NCBI RefSeq assembly: GCF_000154465.1
Contig: NZ_DS499579.1
Location: forward strand, 62,001-126,000
DNA: 64,000 nucleotides
Source of the DNA: Alistipes putredinis DSM 17216
GTDB taxonomy: Bacteria > Bacteroidota > Bacteroidia > Bacteroidales > Rikenellaceae
Direction of reading: 5' to 3'
Under the pieces are notes generated by a model. The model was not told where the DNA came from and ran no database searches. It saw nothing but the letters and a program-made list of their open reading frames with translations. Positions 44,083 through 52,975 of the stretch are shown here, piece by piece; position 1 is the first letter of the stretch, and every line of letters begins with the position of its first letter. The translations under genes were made by a program, and so were the position numbers.

Positions 44083-45471
44083 CTATCTTCGTTTAATCGA
44101 AGTATGCTTCTTTGCTACGTTATCATTCCACGGAAGGTCAGACGATGAGCCACCAGTTCCTGTCCCGACATGAACCTCTGCCGGCCCACCGAAAGCAAGC
44201 GTGAATGCCGCCCCAAGCAACTGTGCCTGTATCTCGTTCACCTGTTCCTGCGGATCGAATACAGCATTGACAAACTCCTCGTCCGTGATCTGGCCGTTGA
44301 AATGTCTTTGAGCCACATCATAGTCTATCTGGAATTTGATGTTCTCAAAAAGTTCATCACCGACCCGTGTCCAGATGTGGAGCGACGGATTCCGATAGTT
44401 TGAGACATTGATACGTACAAGCTCGGCACCGGACGAGAGGCTGTAACGTTGGGGATTGGCCTTGCGGTCAAGCAAACTTATCTGCTTTCGCTGCCTGTCT
44501 ATGAGTGCATCCTTCTCCTTGAATTGCCGTTCTGCTGCTTCCGCCTGATGAATGGCCTTGTCTATTTCTTTTTGATAGCCGTTTCGCAGTTTTCCGATTT
44601 CTGATTTATGTTGTTCCTGCAACCGAGCCTTTTCTGCCTGAAGTTCCTCAATCTGTTTATTGAGTTCGGCTATCAGCCTGTTCTTGTCAGCCAGTTCCTT
44701 CTTTGCCTTGGAAAGGTCTCCCTTGCCGAACCATGCGAGGATGGTGCTCCTGCCTTCTTGCGCCTTCTCCACATCGGCCTGCAACTTGGCTATATCCTCT
44801 TCATACTGGATTACCTGCTGCCTGTAATATTCCGAGTTAACCTGATGCTTGGCGGTAGAACCGACAATTCCACGCTGCAACCCGAACGGTTTCATGGCCT
44901 TGGCATAGCTGTTCTGGTATTCATGCAATTTGGTACGACGCATCACGTCATCCGCCGACAGACGGGGTCCGGACTTCGTTTCATATTTCTTTTCGCCCTC
45001 CCGCTTCCTGCGGATACGCTCACCGGTTACAATGGGTACGACTGTGGCGTGCAGGTGTGGGGTCTTCTCGTCCATATGCAGCACGCAGGACACAAGGTTG
45101 TCATCACCAAAGGTTTCCTTTAGCCATTTGAGATTGGCATCGATCCAACTGTCCAGTTTGCCGTCATTGGCAATTTCCATCATCTGCTCATGCGTTCCGG
45201 TCAGCATTACGCGTATTGCCTTTGTCTGGTTCTTGCTGACTTTGCGGCGTAGCCCGGCTGTCTCGATGCGGCACTGTATCGCCTCGGTGCGATTGGACAC
45301 GCCATCGGGAAATCTGACCAACTCACGGTTGAGATGTGTCCGGTCCGCATCGGCATTAACCGGCACATAAATCTTTCCCTTGGCATCCTTTCTTTCTATA
45401 TGGCATGACATTCCACTGTCATTACCGCTGCCACGTTGCAGGTGGCAGACAGCGTATTGTGTATTACTCAT
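44083..45471 (-). CDS. MobV-family relaxase (Pre/Mob)
   Basis: The protein has 462 residues. The N-terminal MobV domain carries HMDEKTPHLH (132-141), the HxDE-HxH metal site. The middle (about 215-330) is a long coiled coil. It nicks oriT and pilots the DNA strand during mobilization. The start at 45471 is preceded within 200 bases by a 14-bp inverted repeat that may be oriT. The last part (GTGTGGSSSDLPWNDN) is a flexible tail. Similar relaxases occur in Bacteroides mobilizable transposons. Confidence 0.9.
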   Translation of the reverse strand: MSNTQYAVCHLQRGSGNDSGMSCHIERKDAKGKIYVPVNADADRTHLNRELVRFPDGVSNRTEAIQCRIETAGLRRKVSKNQTKAIRVMLTGTHEQMMEIANDGKLDSWIDANLKWLKETFGDDNLVSCVLHMDEKTPHLHATVVPIVTGERIRRKREGEKKYETKSGPRLSADDVMRRTKLHEYQNSYAKAMKPFGLQRGIVGSTAKHQVNSEYYRQQVIQYEEDIAKLQADVEKAQEGRSTILAWFGKGDLSKAKKELADKNRLIAELNKQIEELQAEKARLQEQHKSEIGKLRNGYQKEIDKAIHQAEAAERQFKEKDALIDRQRKQISLLDRKANPQRYSLSSGAELVRINVSNYRNPSLHIWTRVGDELFENIKFQIDYDVAQRHFNGQITDEEFVNAVFDPQEQVNEIQAQLLGAAFTLAFGGPAEVHVGTGTGGSSSDLPWNDNVAKKHTSIKRR

Positions 45472-45500
45472 ATCTGTTCGTTATTTTATTGTTATTCTTG

Positions 45501-45632
45501 TTGTAAAATCCCGTCCAGACAGCCGGAGGCACACCCGGGAGCCTGAGGAATTCCCCGGCTTATGGGCTTTTTGACTGCCGGACGCGAAGCGGAGACAGTG
45601 AAAATGCCCTAATAAGCTACGGGATTTTACAA
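45501..45632. other. Candidate origin of transfer (oriT)
   Basis: TTGTAAAATCCCGT (45501-45514) and ACGGGATTTTACAA (45619-45632) are perfect 14-base inverted repeats 104 bases apart, in the non-coding gap upstream of the relaxase. Smaller GC-rich stems lie between (for example GCCGGA and CCGGC parts). This is the usual place for a MobV oriT. The nick site cannot be called. Confidence 0.5.
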
Positions 45633-45673
45633 CCCCATTTTCACGGGACAGCGAGCTGTCCATTGATTCTCCT

Positions 45674-46744
45674 TCATTCGATCTTCCCTGCATCCACCAG
45701 TTCAAGTCCGAAGGTGTCGATGAAGCTCTGCAACATTGGATTGCGTTGTATCATCCTCGCGAGAATCATCTGTGGCGTGTCCTCCATCAGCAGGAAGTCG
45801 GCGATGTCCAGTCCCCGACTACGCTGTTCATCGGTCGCCATCTTTTCCAGCAGGTCGGAACAGGTGACACGCCTGCAGATAGTCTCCAGCATCGACAGTC
45901 GTTGCCGCCATTCGTCGGTTGCCTTGAGATCGGGGAAAAGGATCACTTCACGTTCTTTCAATACCTGCATGGCCTCGCTGTTGAAACAGCCGTGCATTCC
46001 CCCGGTGGCAAGCCATACAAAATCAGGGATGAACAGGGCGGCAACCAGTGCCGTCTTCTCGCTTTCGACAATGGCTACAGGCTTGGCTGACATGGCAGCG
46101 GAAGTGTCCGAAAGCAGATGTTCACCGAACAGGCACTGCTTCATGTGGAAATCCGGCACTTTTCTTACAGAATGGACCCAGTTGACTTGACTGAAAGGCT
46201 CTTTAATCCGGTGCCCGGTTACGGCATCGTAGCCCATAATCTTGCCTGCACGCACGTTACCCCTGACATCTATCTGCCAGAACACGGTCGAACCGTTCCA
46301 CATCCTTGACGTGCCGACTTTGTAAACATGGAACAACCGGCCGGCTTCCTCCTTTCCCGCCACTTTGGTGAAGTAACGGTACAAAGGATTGATGTCGTAC
46401 CCGCGCATGGATTGCTCCACCCAATCATAGGGAAGATAAGAAATCTCCGGTTCTTGTTCTGTTGGCGGTTGTTTTGCTACATACTTTACTGTCGCGAATG
46501 CACTGCCGTTCATTTTATGGCCAGCCGATGTTTCCCTTGCTGACGGATTGTCCCGGAAGTATTCTTTCGGGGAATAGTGATAGCCACAACTGTGGATGTG
46601 GTCGCATTTACCCACGTATCCCGGGAAAGAAATCTCTCCCGCCTCGTCGATATAACGGGTAAAGCAGGACTTCCTTCCGCACCCCGGACAGACGGTCTTG
46701 CTGCCCGGTTTGTATTTTTGAAGATGGAATCTATATTCGTTCAT
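45674..46744 (-). CDS. DUF6371-like zinc-finger/primase-type protein
   Basis: From ATG 46744 the protein has 356 residues. The N-terminal zinc finger has CPGCGRKSCF and then CDHIHSCGYHYSP. The rest has a Toprim-like region (AIVESEKTALVAAL, then ATGGMHGC and an acidic LFPDL). The architecture suits a primase or DNA-binding accessory of Bacteroides mobile elements. Together with the DUF3987 ATPase upstream it may start replication of the excised circle. The family name is from memory and moderately sure. Confidence 0.7.
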   Translation of the reverse strand: MNEYRFHLQKYKPGSKTVCPGCGRKSCFTRYIDEAGEISFPGYVGKCDHIHSCGYHYSPKEYFRDNPSARETSAGHKMNGSAFATVKYVAKQPPTEQEPEISYLPYDWVEQSMRGYDINPLYRYFTKVAGKEEAGRLFHVYKVGTSRMWNGSTVFWQIDVRGNVRAGKIMGYDAVTGHRIKEPFSQVNWVHSVRKVPDFHMKQCLFGEHLLSDTSAAMSAKPVAIVESEKTALVAALFIPDFVWLATGGMHGCFNSEAMQVLKEREVILFPDLKATDEWRQRLSMLETICRRVTCSDLLEKMATDEQRSRGLDIADFLLMEDTPQMILARMIQRNPMLQSFIDTFGLELVDAGKIE

Positions 46745-46785
46745 AATGTTGTCGGTTATGTGTTTCTGCAAATGAATACCACCAT

Positions 46786-46891
46786 TTGCAGTTTGCAGTT
46801 CTTGCAGTCCTGCAGGAATTTCCCCTTTTCAGTCCTCGAAACTGCAAAACTGCAAAGACTGCAGGCTGCAACAAGGGATCATCCGTTGCAG
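46786..46891. repeat. Cluster of TGCA hexamers, origin- or operator-like
   Basis: Nine TTGCAG/CTGCAA/CTGCAG hexamers occur in 106 bases. TTGCAG is at 46786, 46793, 46802 and 46886. CTGCAA is at 46842, 46850 and 46866. CTGCAG is at 46810 and 46859. The left group is direct and the right group is its inverse, so a large cruciform is possible. It lies between the replication-type genes and overlaps the 3' end of the DUF3987 gene. Confidence 0.55.
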
Positions 46892-48294
46892 TTTCGTGGG
46901 GATGATTCATTATTGTTTTCATTGGATTTTCCAGATTTATCATACATGATTTTCTCGTAATGTCCGGCTTTTGATTTCCGGAGAAGCCTGCTGTGGCATA
47001 ACTCTTTCAGGTAATTCATGACAGTCCGCTCGCTGACGCACTGCCGTTCCTTTCCAATGATTATTGCTGTTTTTGTATCAAAGGTATCAGGCAACATAGA
47101 CAGCAGCACCTTGGGAGGGTCTTCACAGGTGTCATTCGCCACGAAAGAACGGATACGCGTGTATGATTCCTCAAAATAGTCGTTCAGCCGTATGGCGGCT
47201 TTCACCGATGATACATCTATAAACTGCAGGTGACTTTCACCGGACGCGTGGCGCAAAACCTGAATTATCAATGCCAGACGGGCTACATGAGCCGGATGTT
47301 TCATTTCCCGGCTGTCCACCTCGGCATCATCCTCTATCCGGTTGATACGCTCCACTTTCCTGTTCCACCAGGAGAAGAAGTATTCCCTGGCCTCCCCGTC
47401 CATGGACAGCACATGGGGTATTTTTTCTTCCGCTTCGGTGTCATAGTCCAACGCAAGGACCTTGTTCAATATATTCTCCCAACGGGCTGCAGCGAGGGAT
47501 GTCCTTTCCCCATCGTCGTCCCGGTTTTTCCAGGATGAAAGTTTGGGGGATTTGGGCATCACGAACAGGATACGGTCAAGCAGCCCGTTTTCCTCGAAAC
47601 CTTTTTTCAGAAGCTCGTGTACACGCTTGGTCTGCGTGGTCCCGATGATATTTATACATGGATGCTCGATGTGTACAGGAACTGGGGAGTTTACCCTGGT
47701 AACATCCAATGCCCCGCCACTCCATGCAGTCAGGAGCTGTTCTATGAGCTGCCCGTTCGTGTAACGGTTGGCGGAATTGAACATGCCCATGATCTCGTCC
47801 ACCAGAATGACCACGCTTCTCGGGTTGTGGTGGTGGGTCAGTAAAAGCGACTCGGGAGTGAAATCAGAGACTACAGTACGTTTCAGGACAGGTCTCTTCC
47901 CGTTTTCTCCCGCGGCTTTCCATGCCTCCAGTTCTGCCTCGTAAACCTTGAAAAGGGCATAGTCACGTTTTCGGATCGGGCGATATGCGGCCTCCAGCGG
48001 TGGGGTCTTGCCCAGTCCGGGCCTGCCTACCAGAATGACGTACAACGCTCCGCTGCTCTGCCAGTCTCCTTTGATGCGGATACGGTATGCGCCTCCCAGG
48101 GCCGCGGATACAGCCGACAACATGGCCGTCGCGGTGAACTCGATCTTGTAGTTCTCGTATGTGGCCATATCGAGTATGACAGACTGCACGGTTTGGGGCA
48201 GGACCTCCAGCGGGAATCCCGTTCTTTCAATATCCTCCGCCTCCATGCGGATTCTGTTACACAGTTCAAGCCTGCCGGTTGCCATATCACACAT
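46879..48294 (-). CDS. DUF3987 replicative ATPase/helicase
   Basis: The protein has 471 residues. The P-loop is VILVGRPGLGKTPPLE, and the Walker B-like segment is VVILVDEIMGMFNS. The fold is that of DUF3987, which is common in mobile elements and prophages and is thought to act in DNA unwinding or priming. The last 30 residues are polar and Asn/Ser-rich, and their DNA overlaps the TGCA repeat cluster. Its start overlaps the HTH gene by 8 bases. Confidence 0.85.
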   Translation of the reverse strand: MCDMATGRLELCNRIRMEAEDIERTGFPLEVLPQTVQSVILDMATYENYKIEFTATAMLSAVSAALGGAYRIRIKGDWQSSGALYVILVGRPGLGKTPPLEAAYRPIRKRDYALFKVYEAELEAWKAAGENGKRPVLKRTVVSDFTPESLLLTHHHNPRSVVILVDEIMGMFNSANRYTNGQLIEQLLTAWSGGALDVTRVNSPVPVHIEHPCINIIGTTQTKRVHELLKKGFEENGLLDRILFVMPKSPKLSSWKNRDDDGERTSLAAARWENILNKVLALDYDTEAEEKIPHVLSMDGEAREYFFSWWNRKVERINRIEDDAEVDSREMKHPAHVARLALIIQVLRHASGESHLQFIDVSSVKAAIRLNDYFEESYTRIRSFVANDTCEDPPKVLLSMLPDTFDTKTAIIIGKERQCVSERTVMNYLKELCHSRLLRKSKAGHYEKIMYDKSGKSNENNNESSPRNCNG

Positions 48295-48640
48295 TTTTTC
48301 TTTTGCAATAGGATGTTACACTCTCGGACTTGTTGCCTGTCTGTACCCGGCGTACATCGGACTTGGCATACATGTTCTTGTTACCGACCTTGACCGGTAC
48401 GAGATAGCCTCGTTTCGCCCACAGGTTGAGCGTGCCCTCGCACACGTTCAGCAACTCACGGACCTGTTTTGTATTGAGATAAGTCTCCTCCGCTTCACGC
48501 AGTATCGCGGCTCTCTGTTCTTCCTGTTGCGCCATGATGGTACGCTGCACGATGGATTCAGCGAACATTTTAAGGTCAGCGGGAGTGACTTCCAGTTTCA
48601 CGTTCGCTCCCTGCTCGACCAGACTCTCTATGGTAATCAT
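48287..48640 (-). CDS. HTH (MerR/excisionase-type) protein
   Basis: From ATG 48640 the protein has 117 residues. The C-terminal half has a winged-helix of the excisionase kind: YLNTKQVRELLNVCEGTLNLW, then KRGYLVPVKVGNKNMYAKSDV. The N-terminal half is a helical arm (VTPADLKMFAESIV). Such genes in Bacteroides elements regulate excision or the replication genes downstream. An 8-bp inverted repeat lies just upstream of its start. Confidence 0.85.
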   Translation of the reverse strand: MITIESLVEQGANVKLEVTPADLKMFAESIVQRTIMAQQEEQRAAILREAEETYLNTKQVRELLNVCEGTLNLWAKRGYLVPVKVGNKNMYAKSDVRRVQTGNKSESVTSYCKRKNV

Positions 48641-48649
48641 AAATATCAA

Positions 48650-48679
48650 TTTTGAAGTTTGTGACGACCATCTTCAAAA
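48650..48679 (-). promoter_or_regulatory. Inverted repeat before the HTH gene
   Basis: TTTTGAAG (48650-48657) and CTTCAAAA (48672-48679) flank 14 bases, 10 bases upstream of the start codon. It is a possible operator. Confidence 0.45.
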
Positions 48680-48719
48680 GTTCCCTGGTGCCCCGCTTCC
48701 GATGGCTTATAAAAGAGAA

Positions 48720-48753
48720 GCACCGCCAGCCCTCGGGAAAGGATTGACGGTGC
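48720..48753 (-). terminator. Terminator after the DUF6043-like gene
   Basis: GCACCGCCA (48720-48728) pairs with TGACGGTGC (48745-48753) with one C-A mismatch. On the minus strand it is followed by a T-rich stretch. Confidence 0.6.
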
Positions 48754-48861
48754 AAAACTATACATGAATTAAAAGTAATTGATATATAGTGATTTGTCTT
48801 AAATTATCATGACAATATAAGTCCGTGTGACAACGTGAAAAGGTTATAATTGGCCTTATTT

Positions 48862-50004
48862 CTATGCAATGGTCATCGTGCCTGTACCTGGGATATTACT
48901 GATAGCCTGTGCCAATTTCCGGAACAGTTCCCGGTTATCGTCACTTTCTATAAGGGGTGCCATCTGGTCTTTGCCGTCCTTGATAACGTGTTTTGCCGTT
49001 CTCAGGAACCCGACCGACTGCCGTATGGCGCTCTCGCTTTTCAATGACGGCAAATCCGGGAACTGCAATGTCAGCCCCATGCTGTACTCCTTGGCTGTAT
49101 GCATACCGGCAACCAGATCGAGTTCCTTCAATACATAGAACGGTAATGCCTGATGAATGGCACTTGTATTGACGGAAATAAAGTCGCGGATATGTTGTAA
49201 TACAACTTCCTTGTTCTCGTGATCAAGATAATCGGCAAGTGGCCGTTCCTGGATTTTTTTCTTTCCGGCCACGCGTTGTACAACGGGTTCCCTGACGCTG
49301 TCTTCGGCCCGAGTTGTAATCGTATCCCTGCTTTCTTCATCGGTTTCCATGTCAGCCGTGATGGTCTGCAAGGCCCATTCGCCGACATAGCCTTTTTCAA
49401 TGGCGCTGTTCATGGCAAAATACCTGTCCCAGTCTGCCCGGGTTCGGAAACCGTTCCTGATGGATACGTTTATTATCTGCTTGACGACAAGGGAACAGCC
49501 CTGCCTGTCAGCATTGTCAGCTTTCGGATTCTTCATCTGTTTCTCTATCATGGAAACCATCGCCTCGAAGCTCTTTCCATAATACAGCCAGCTCAACACG
49601 AGCGGTGCCGAAAGGGTGACACCCGGCTTGGAAGATTTGCCGCTAAAAAAGGACTTTATCCTGCCCCAGAATGTGACCGGTGGAATGTTGTCGGGCAGAG
49701 GATTGTTTTCCTCCCTCTGTTTCCTGTACAGCTCCACGATCTGCCCGGGTACCGCGTTCTCCGCGAATTGCATGCCTATATTTGCAAGGCCATCCGTGCT
49801 GTCATCGTTCCAGGACAATTCCCATTCCCGCCTGATACTGGGGAGTTGCCTGAATATGGCTTTGCAGATGGCAAGATACTGCCTCTCGTCACCGTTTGTC
49901 ATCAGGCGCGAGAAGCGGTTGTATTCTTCACGGTGCGTGTTCTTCCACTGGAGAATATCCTCCTTGAATTGTTCGTATGTCAACTTCTGCTCGTCCATAT
50001 TCAT
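48862..50004 (-). CDS. DUF6043-like accessory protein
   Basis: The protein has 380 residues. It has no signal or membrane segment. SAPLVLSWLYYGKSFEAMVSMIEKQ and the surrounding helices recall the DUF6043 proteins of Bacteroides integrative elements, an attribution I am only moderately sure of. The middle is acidic (DMETDEESRDTITTRAEDS). It lies 46 bases downstream of the second recombinase. Function is unknown. Confidence 0.55.
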   Translation of the reverse strand: MNMDEQKLTYEQFKEDILQWKNTHREEYNRFSRLMTNGDERQYLAICKAIFRQLPSIRREWELSWNDDSTDGLANIGMQFAENAVPGQIVELYRKQREENNPLPDNIPPVTFWGRIKSFFSGKSSKPGVTLSAPLVLSWLYYGKSFEAMVSMIEKQMKNPKADNADRQGCSLVVKQIINVSIRNGFRTRADWDRYFAMNSAIEKGYVGEWALQTITADMETDEESRDTITTRAEDSVREPVVQRVAGKKKIQERPLADYLDHENKEVVLQHIRDFISVNTSAIHQALPFYVLKELDLVAGMHTAKEYSMGLTLQFPDLPSLKSESAIRQSVGFLRTAKHVIKDGKDQMAPLIESDDNRELFRKLAQAISNIPGTGTMTIA

Positions 50005-50050
50005 ATTGCATTATCGGTGGATATAAAAGGATAGGTGGAAAAAGAAACGG

Positions 50051-51382
50051 TCAATCCAGAAGGTTTACCAGCTCCTTCTTCATTTCATCGTCTATCTTAC
50101 GGTACCGGGCAAAGGCACGGCTACCCTCAGAGTGCCCGGACATGGAGGCAATCAGGTTCGGGTCCTTGACCTGCTTGTACAGGTTCCCGATGAAAGTCTT
50201 CCTCGCTGTGTGGGTGGTGGCCACCTCGTACAATGGTCTTGCCACATCCTCGCGCGTCTTCGGGTCGAGCACCCTGACCATACGGTCAATTCCCACGTAT
50301 TTGAGAATCTCCTTTATTTTCTTGTTGTAGCCGAAATGCGAGAATCTCGGGAGCAGCGCTTCTTCCAGGTCCTTGTACCTTTCTAGTATATCCAAAGCCT
50401 TTTGGTTAAGCGGGACCCGTACCGTGCCCGCGTGCTCCAGCTTGGTCTTCTGGGGAATGTACTCCACACAACCGTCCACGATATTCGCCTTGGTCAGCCG
50501 GTTCAGGTCACTGACACGGCAGCCGATCAGGCACTGGAACATGAAGATGTCACGATAGACCGGATAGCTGGCACCCATGCCGCTTAAGTCGGCATAATAT
50601 ACCTTGTCACGTTCTTCAAGTGTCAGGTAGAACGGGTCTCCGTACATGGGCTGTGCGATCTGGTACTGGTCGAAAGGATTATTTCGTGTAAGGCCACGCT
50701 TGATGCACCATTTGATGACGGTGCGTACGCGGTACAGGCTTCCCGACATGCTGTTCTCGGAACGTACCTGCTCGACATTACGGCAGACCTCGTTCTGGTA
50801 AAACACGGGATACATGTCAACATACTTGTGCTCTTCCTGCAGCCAGAATTTGAAATCCCTTATGTCATCTGCCGTGATGGAGTCAATGCAAAGATGGAAG
50901 CCCCTCTGGTGCATGACCTCATGGCGGAAACGCTCGTAACGGAGTACCTTGTTGAGATTGTCAAGATGATGTTTCCGGCTCTCGAACGCGAGTGGGGTCT
51001 CGTCAGCATATTTTTGTATCTGGTATGACAACAGGTATTCCTCTGCCTTGTTGCCGCCCCTTGCATTGATGTTGGGGTGATGGTATTCTTCTATCAGTCC
51101 CTTGAGCCAGTTCCCGTCAACTCCACGGCTGTATTCCCTGGTAATCAGGTGGGTGATTTGCTGGATATCCCTGTCGAAAGCGTTCTTCTTCTCTTCCGAG
51201 ACAAGAGCCACACGTGGTTTGTAGCCTTGCCTCTCCGGGCTCCAATGGTTCGGGTTGATGGACAGCTCGCTCGCGGCCTTTATGTCCACACCACCGATAT
51301 CCCGGACACGGAAATAGACTCGGGCAAGATCCGTCACGTTGTTTTTCGCCGATGTCTTTCTGATAAATGCTGTTACTTTCAT
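50051..51382 (-). CDS. Tyrosine recombinase 2 (integrase)
   Basis: The protein has 443 residues. A phage-integrase SAM-like N-terminal domain is followed by the catalytic domain with Arg in IGCRVSDLNRLT, HTARKTFIGNL (HxxR), the second His in SMSGHSEGSRAF and the Tyr nucleophile in ARYRKID. It is paralogous to the recombinase immediately upstream. The two are separated by 13 bases and probably cotranscribed. It likely acts in integration or excision with the other. Confidence 0.93.
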   Translation of the reverse strand: MKVTAFIRKTSAKNNVTDLARVYFRVRDIGGVDIKAASELSINPNHWSPERQGYKPRVALVSEEKKNAFDRDIQQITHLITREYSRGVDGNWLKGLIEEYHHPNINARGGNKAEEYLLSYQIQKYADETPLAFESRKHHLDNLNKVLRYERFRHEVMHQRGFHLCIDSITADDIRDFKFWLQEEHKYVDMYPVFYQNEVCRNVEQVRSENSMSGSLYRVRTVIKWCIKRGLTRNNPFDQYQIAQPMYGDPFYLTLEERDKVYYADLSGMGASYPVYRDIFMFQCLIGCRVSDLNRLTKANIVDGCVEYIPQKTKLEHAGTVRVPLNQKALDILERYKDLEEALLPRFSHFGYNKKIKEILKYVGIDRMVRVLDPKTREDVARPLYEVATTHTARKTFIGNLYKQVKDPNLIASMSGHSEGSRAFARYRKIDDEMKKELVNLLD

Positions 51383-51395
51383 GTATATATCCTCC

Positions 51396-52694
51396 TCAGT
51401 TTATCATTTCAACAAGTTTTCGTTTCATGTCATCATCTATCGTCCGGTAACGCCGGAAGGCCCTGCTGCCTTCCACGTGGCCTGACATGGAGGCTATCAG
51501 GTTGGGGTCCGGAACCTGCCGGTACAGATTGCCTACAAAGGTCTTGCGTGCCGTGTGGCTGCTGGCCACCTCGTACAAGGGCTTCTGTACGGTGTTGTAG
51601 CCGTGCGTGTCAAGAATGGTGACCACACGGTCAATGCCACAATGTTTCAGCAGTTCCCGTATCCCCAGATTGTAAGTGTTGATGGGCTTGAAGGGAAGCA
51701 GCTTGCCGGTATTCCCGCTATAGCGTTCCAGTATTCTGACCGCCTTTTCATGCAATGGAACCCTGACGGTTTTCGCCTGGCACTTCTTGGTCTTTTGAGG
51801 CATATACTCCAGAAAACCGTCCTTGATGTTCTCCTTGGTCATCCTGTAGAGATCACCGACACGACAACCGACATAGCAGTGGAACACGAAAATATCCCGG
51901 ATGACAGCCAGTTTCGGGCAGTCGCTCAGGTCCGCGTCGTACAGGACATTCCTCTCTTCCGATGTGAGGTAGAACGGGTCGCCGTAGGTCGGCTCCTTGC
52001 AGCCATAAACAGCATAGACTTCGTTATCGGAATACTTCATTCTCTTGCACCAGCGCAGGAACGTGCAGAAAAGGTTCATGATATTGATGACGGTTGTGTT
52101 GGATAGAGGCTTGGGCTTGTGGTTGATGAGCATACGGGGAGTATAAAAGTCAGGATACTCCTGGCGGAACAGGTATTCGTTGGTGACATACTCCCTGAAG
52201 TCGTTCATCTGCCCCAAGGTGACAGTTTCAACGAAGAGAGTGAAGTCAGTATCGCCCAATAATTCACGCCGGAACTCGTGATACCTGGTCATCGTTCGCT
52301 CGAAGCGGGCGATGTGCTCCTTGGTTCTTTCCGCGCCGTCATATTTTTCCAGGTACTCGTGGATACGGTGGAGCAGGTTCGGGTGATCACGCTCGAAAGC
52401 CCGCGCGGGATGCAGGACATCCTCGATGACCTGTTTCATCCATTTGCCGTCAGCCTTCTCCGAGAAGGTCTTTTCCGCTCTCTCGATGATGGCGGCGATC
52501 TGTTCGGGCACCCGCTTCTGTTCATTGGCCGTCACGGCAGTCGTTCGCCTGTAACATAAGGTATCGGTATCCCAATACTTGTCATGGACCGCGATGGGGG
52601 AAACCACTTTGATGTCCACGTTCTTCTCCCGTACCCGGAAGCAGATGTTTGAAGTGGTCGCGGAACATTTTTTCAGATAGACGGAAATTTTCAT
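51396..52694 (-). CDS. Tyrosine recombinase 1 (integrase)
   Basis: The protein has 432 residues, near the size of IntDOT. The catalytic residues are Arg in VGCRVGDLYRMT, HTARKTFVGNL, the His of SMSGHVEGSRAF and Tyr in RRYRTID. It is the outermost gene at the right end, about 150 bases from the proposed attR. A minus-strand TACCTTTG at 52720-52727 is its likely -7 box. Direct repeats of ATTCCCGAAT lie just outside it. Confidence 0.94.
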   Translation of the reverse strand: MKISVYLKKCSATTSNICFRVREKNVDIKVVSPIAVHDKYWDTDTLCYRRTTAVTANEQKRVPEQIAAIIERAEKTFSEKADGKWMKQVIEDVLHPARAFERDHPNLLHRIHEYLEKYDGAERTKEHIARFERTMTRYHEFRRELLGDTDFTLFVETVTLGQMNDFREYVTNEYLFRQEYPDFYTPRMLINHKPKPLSNTTVINIMNLFCTFLRWCKRMKYSDNEVYAVYGCKEPTYGDPFYLTSEERNVLYDADLSDCPKLAVIRDIFVFHCYVGCRVGDLYRMTKENIKDGFLEYMPQKTKKCQAKTVRVPLHEKAVRILERYSGNTGKLLPFKPINTYNLGIRELLKHCGIDRVVTILDTHGYNTVQKPLYEVASSHTARKTFVGNLYRQVPDPNLIASMSGHVEGSRAFRRYRTIDDDMKRKLVEMIN

Positions 52695-52719
52695 TTGCTG
52701 TACCTTTTTGATTACATGA

Positions 52720-52820
52720 CAAAGGTAAATAAATTCCCGAATATGTTCCCATATATCCCGAAGAAACTTGCAACGAATTAAGACAAATTAAAAAGTCATT
52801 CCCGAATCTGATACCACATA
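52720..52820 (-). promoter_or_regulatory. Integrase promoter and arm-type repeats near attR
   Basis: TACCTTTG (minus strand, 52720-52727) lies 26 bases before the recombinase 1 start. ATTCCCGAAT occurs at 52733-52742 and 52798-52807, and a partial copy (TATCCCGAAG) at 52753-52762. The repeats may be arm-type sites for the integrase. Confidence 0.45.
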
Positions 52821-52839
52821 AAGTATTGAATATTAGAGG

Positions 52840-52849
52840 TTATATTTGC
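52840..52849 (+). promoter_or_regulatory. Candidate right attachment site and -7 box
   Basis: TTATATTTGC contains TATATTTG, a perfect -7 box, and fits the TAnnTTTGC core also found at the left end. The zinc-ribbon gene lies 128 bases downstream. No well-spaced -33 box is seen on the element side. Confidence 0.45.
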
Positions 52850-52975
52850 ACTTGTTTAGCTCTTTTTTTCATTTTCGACTTTATTCGACTTCTCAAATAT
52901 CAGATATTGCAGTTCCACGCTTTTCTTTTTTGTAAATGGGTTGAATCGGCGCCTGTCAGCAAGAAATTCGATTGT

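Larger units (their letters stand above)
34900..52849 (-). mobile_element. Mobilizable integrative element, about 18 kb, with a candidate defence cargo
   Basis: The backbone is two tyrosine recombinases at the right end, a DUF6043-like gene, an HTH/excisionase-like gene, a DUF3987 ATPase, a DUF6371-like gene and a MobV relaxase with a nearby inverted repeat. All are on the minus strand. Five tightly packed cargo genes plus an XRE gene fill the left half. The lack of conjugation (tra) genes means it would need a helper. Ends are inferred from TAnnTTTGC boxes and the change in base composition, so the borders could be off by up to about 250 bases on the left. Confidence 0.7.

Noticed and set aside
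35187..52820. Near-identical TGATACCATATA (35187) and TGATACCACATA (52809) as element-end direct repeats
   Set aside because: The left copy is part of the XRE terminator hairpin, and the match is 11 of 12 over a short stretch. The TAnnTTTGC ends fit the flanking promoter parts and known integrase preference better. It remains a weaker alternative for the borders.
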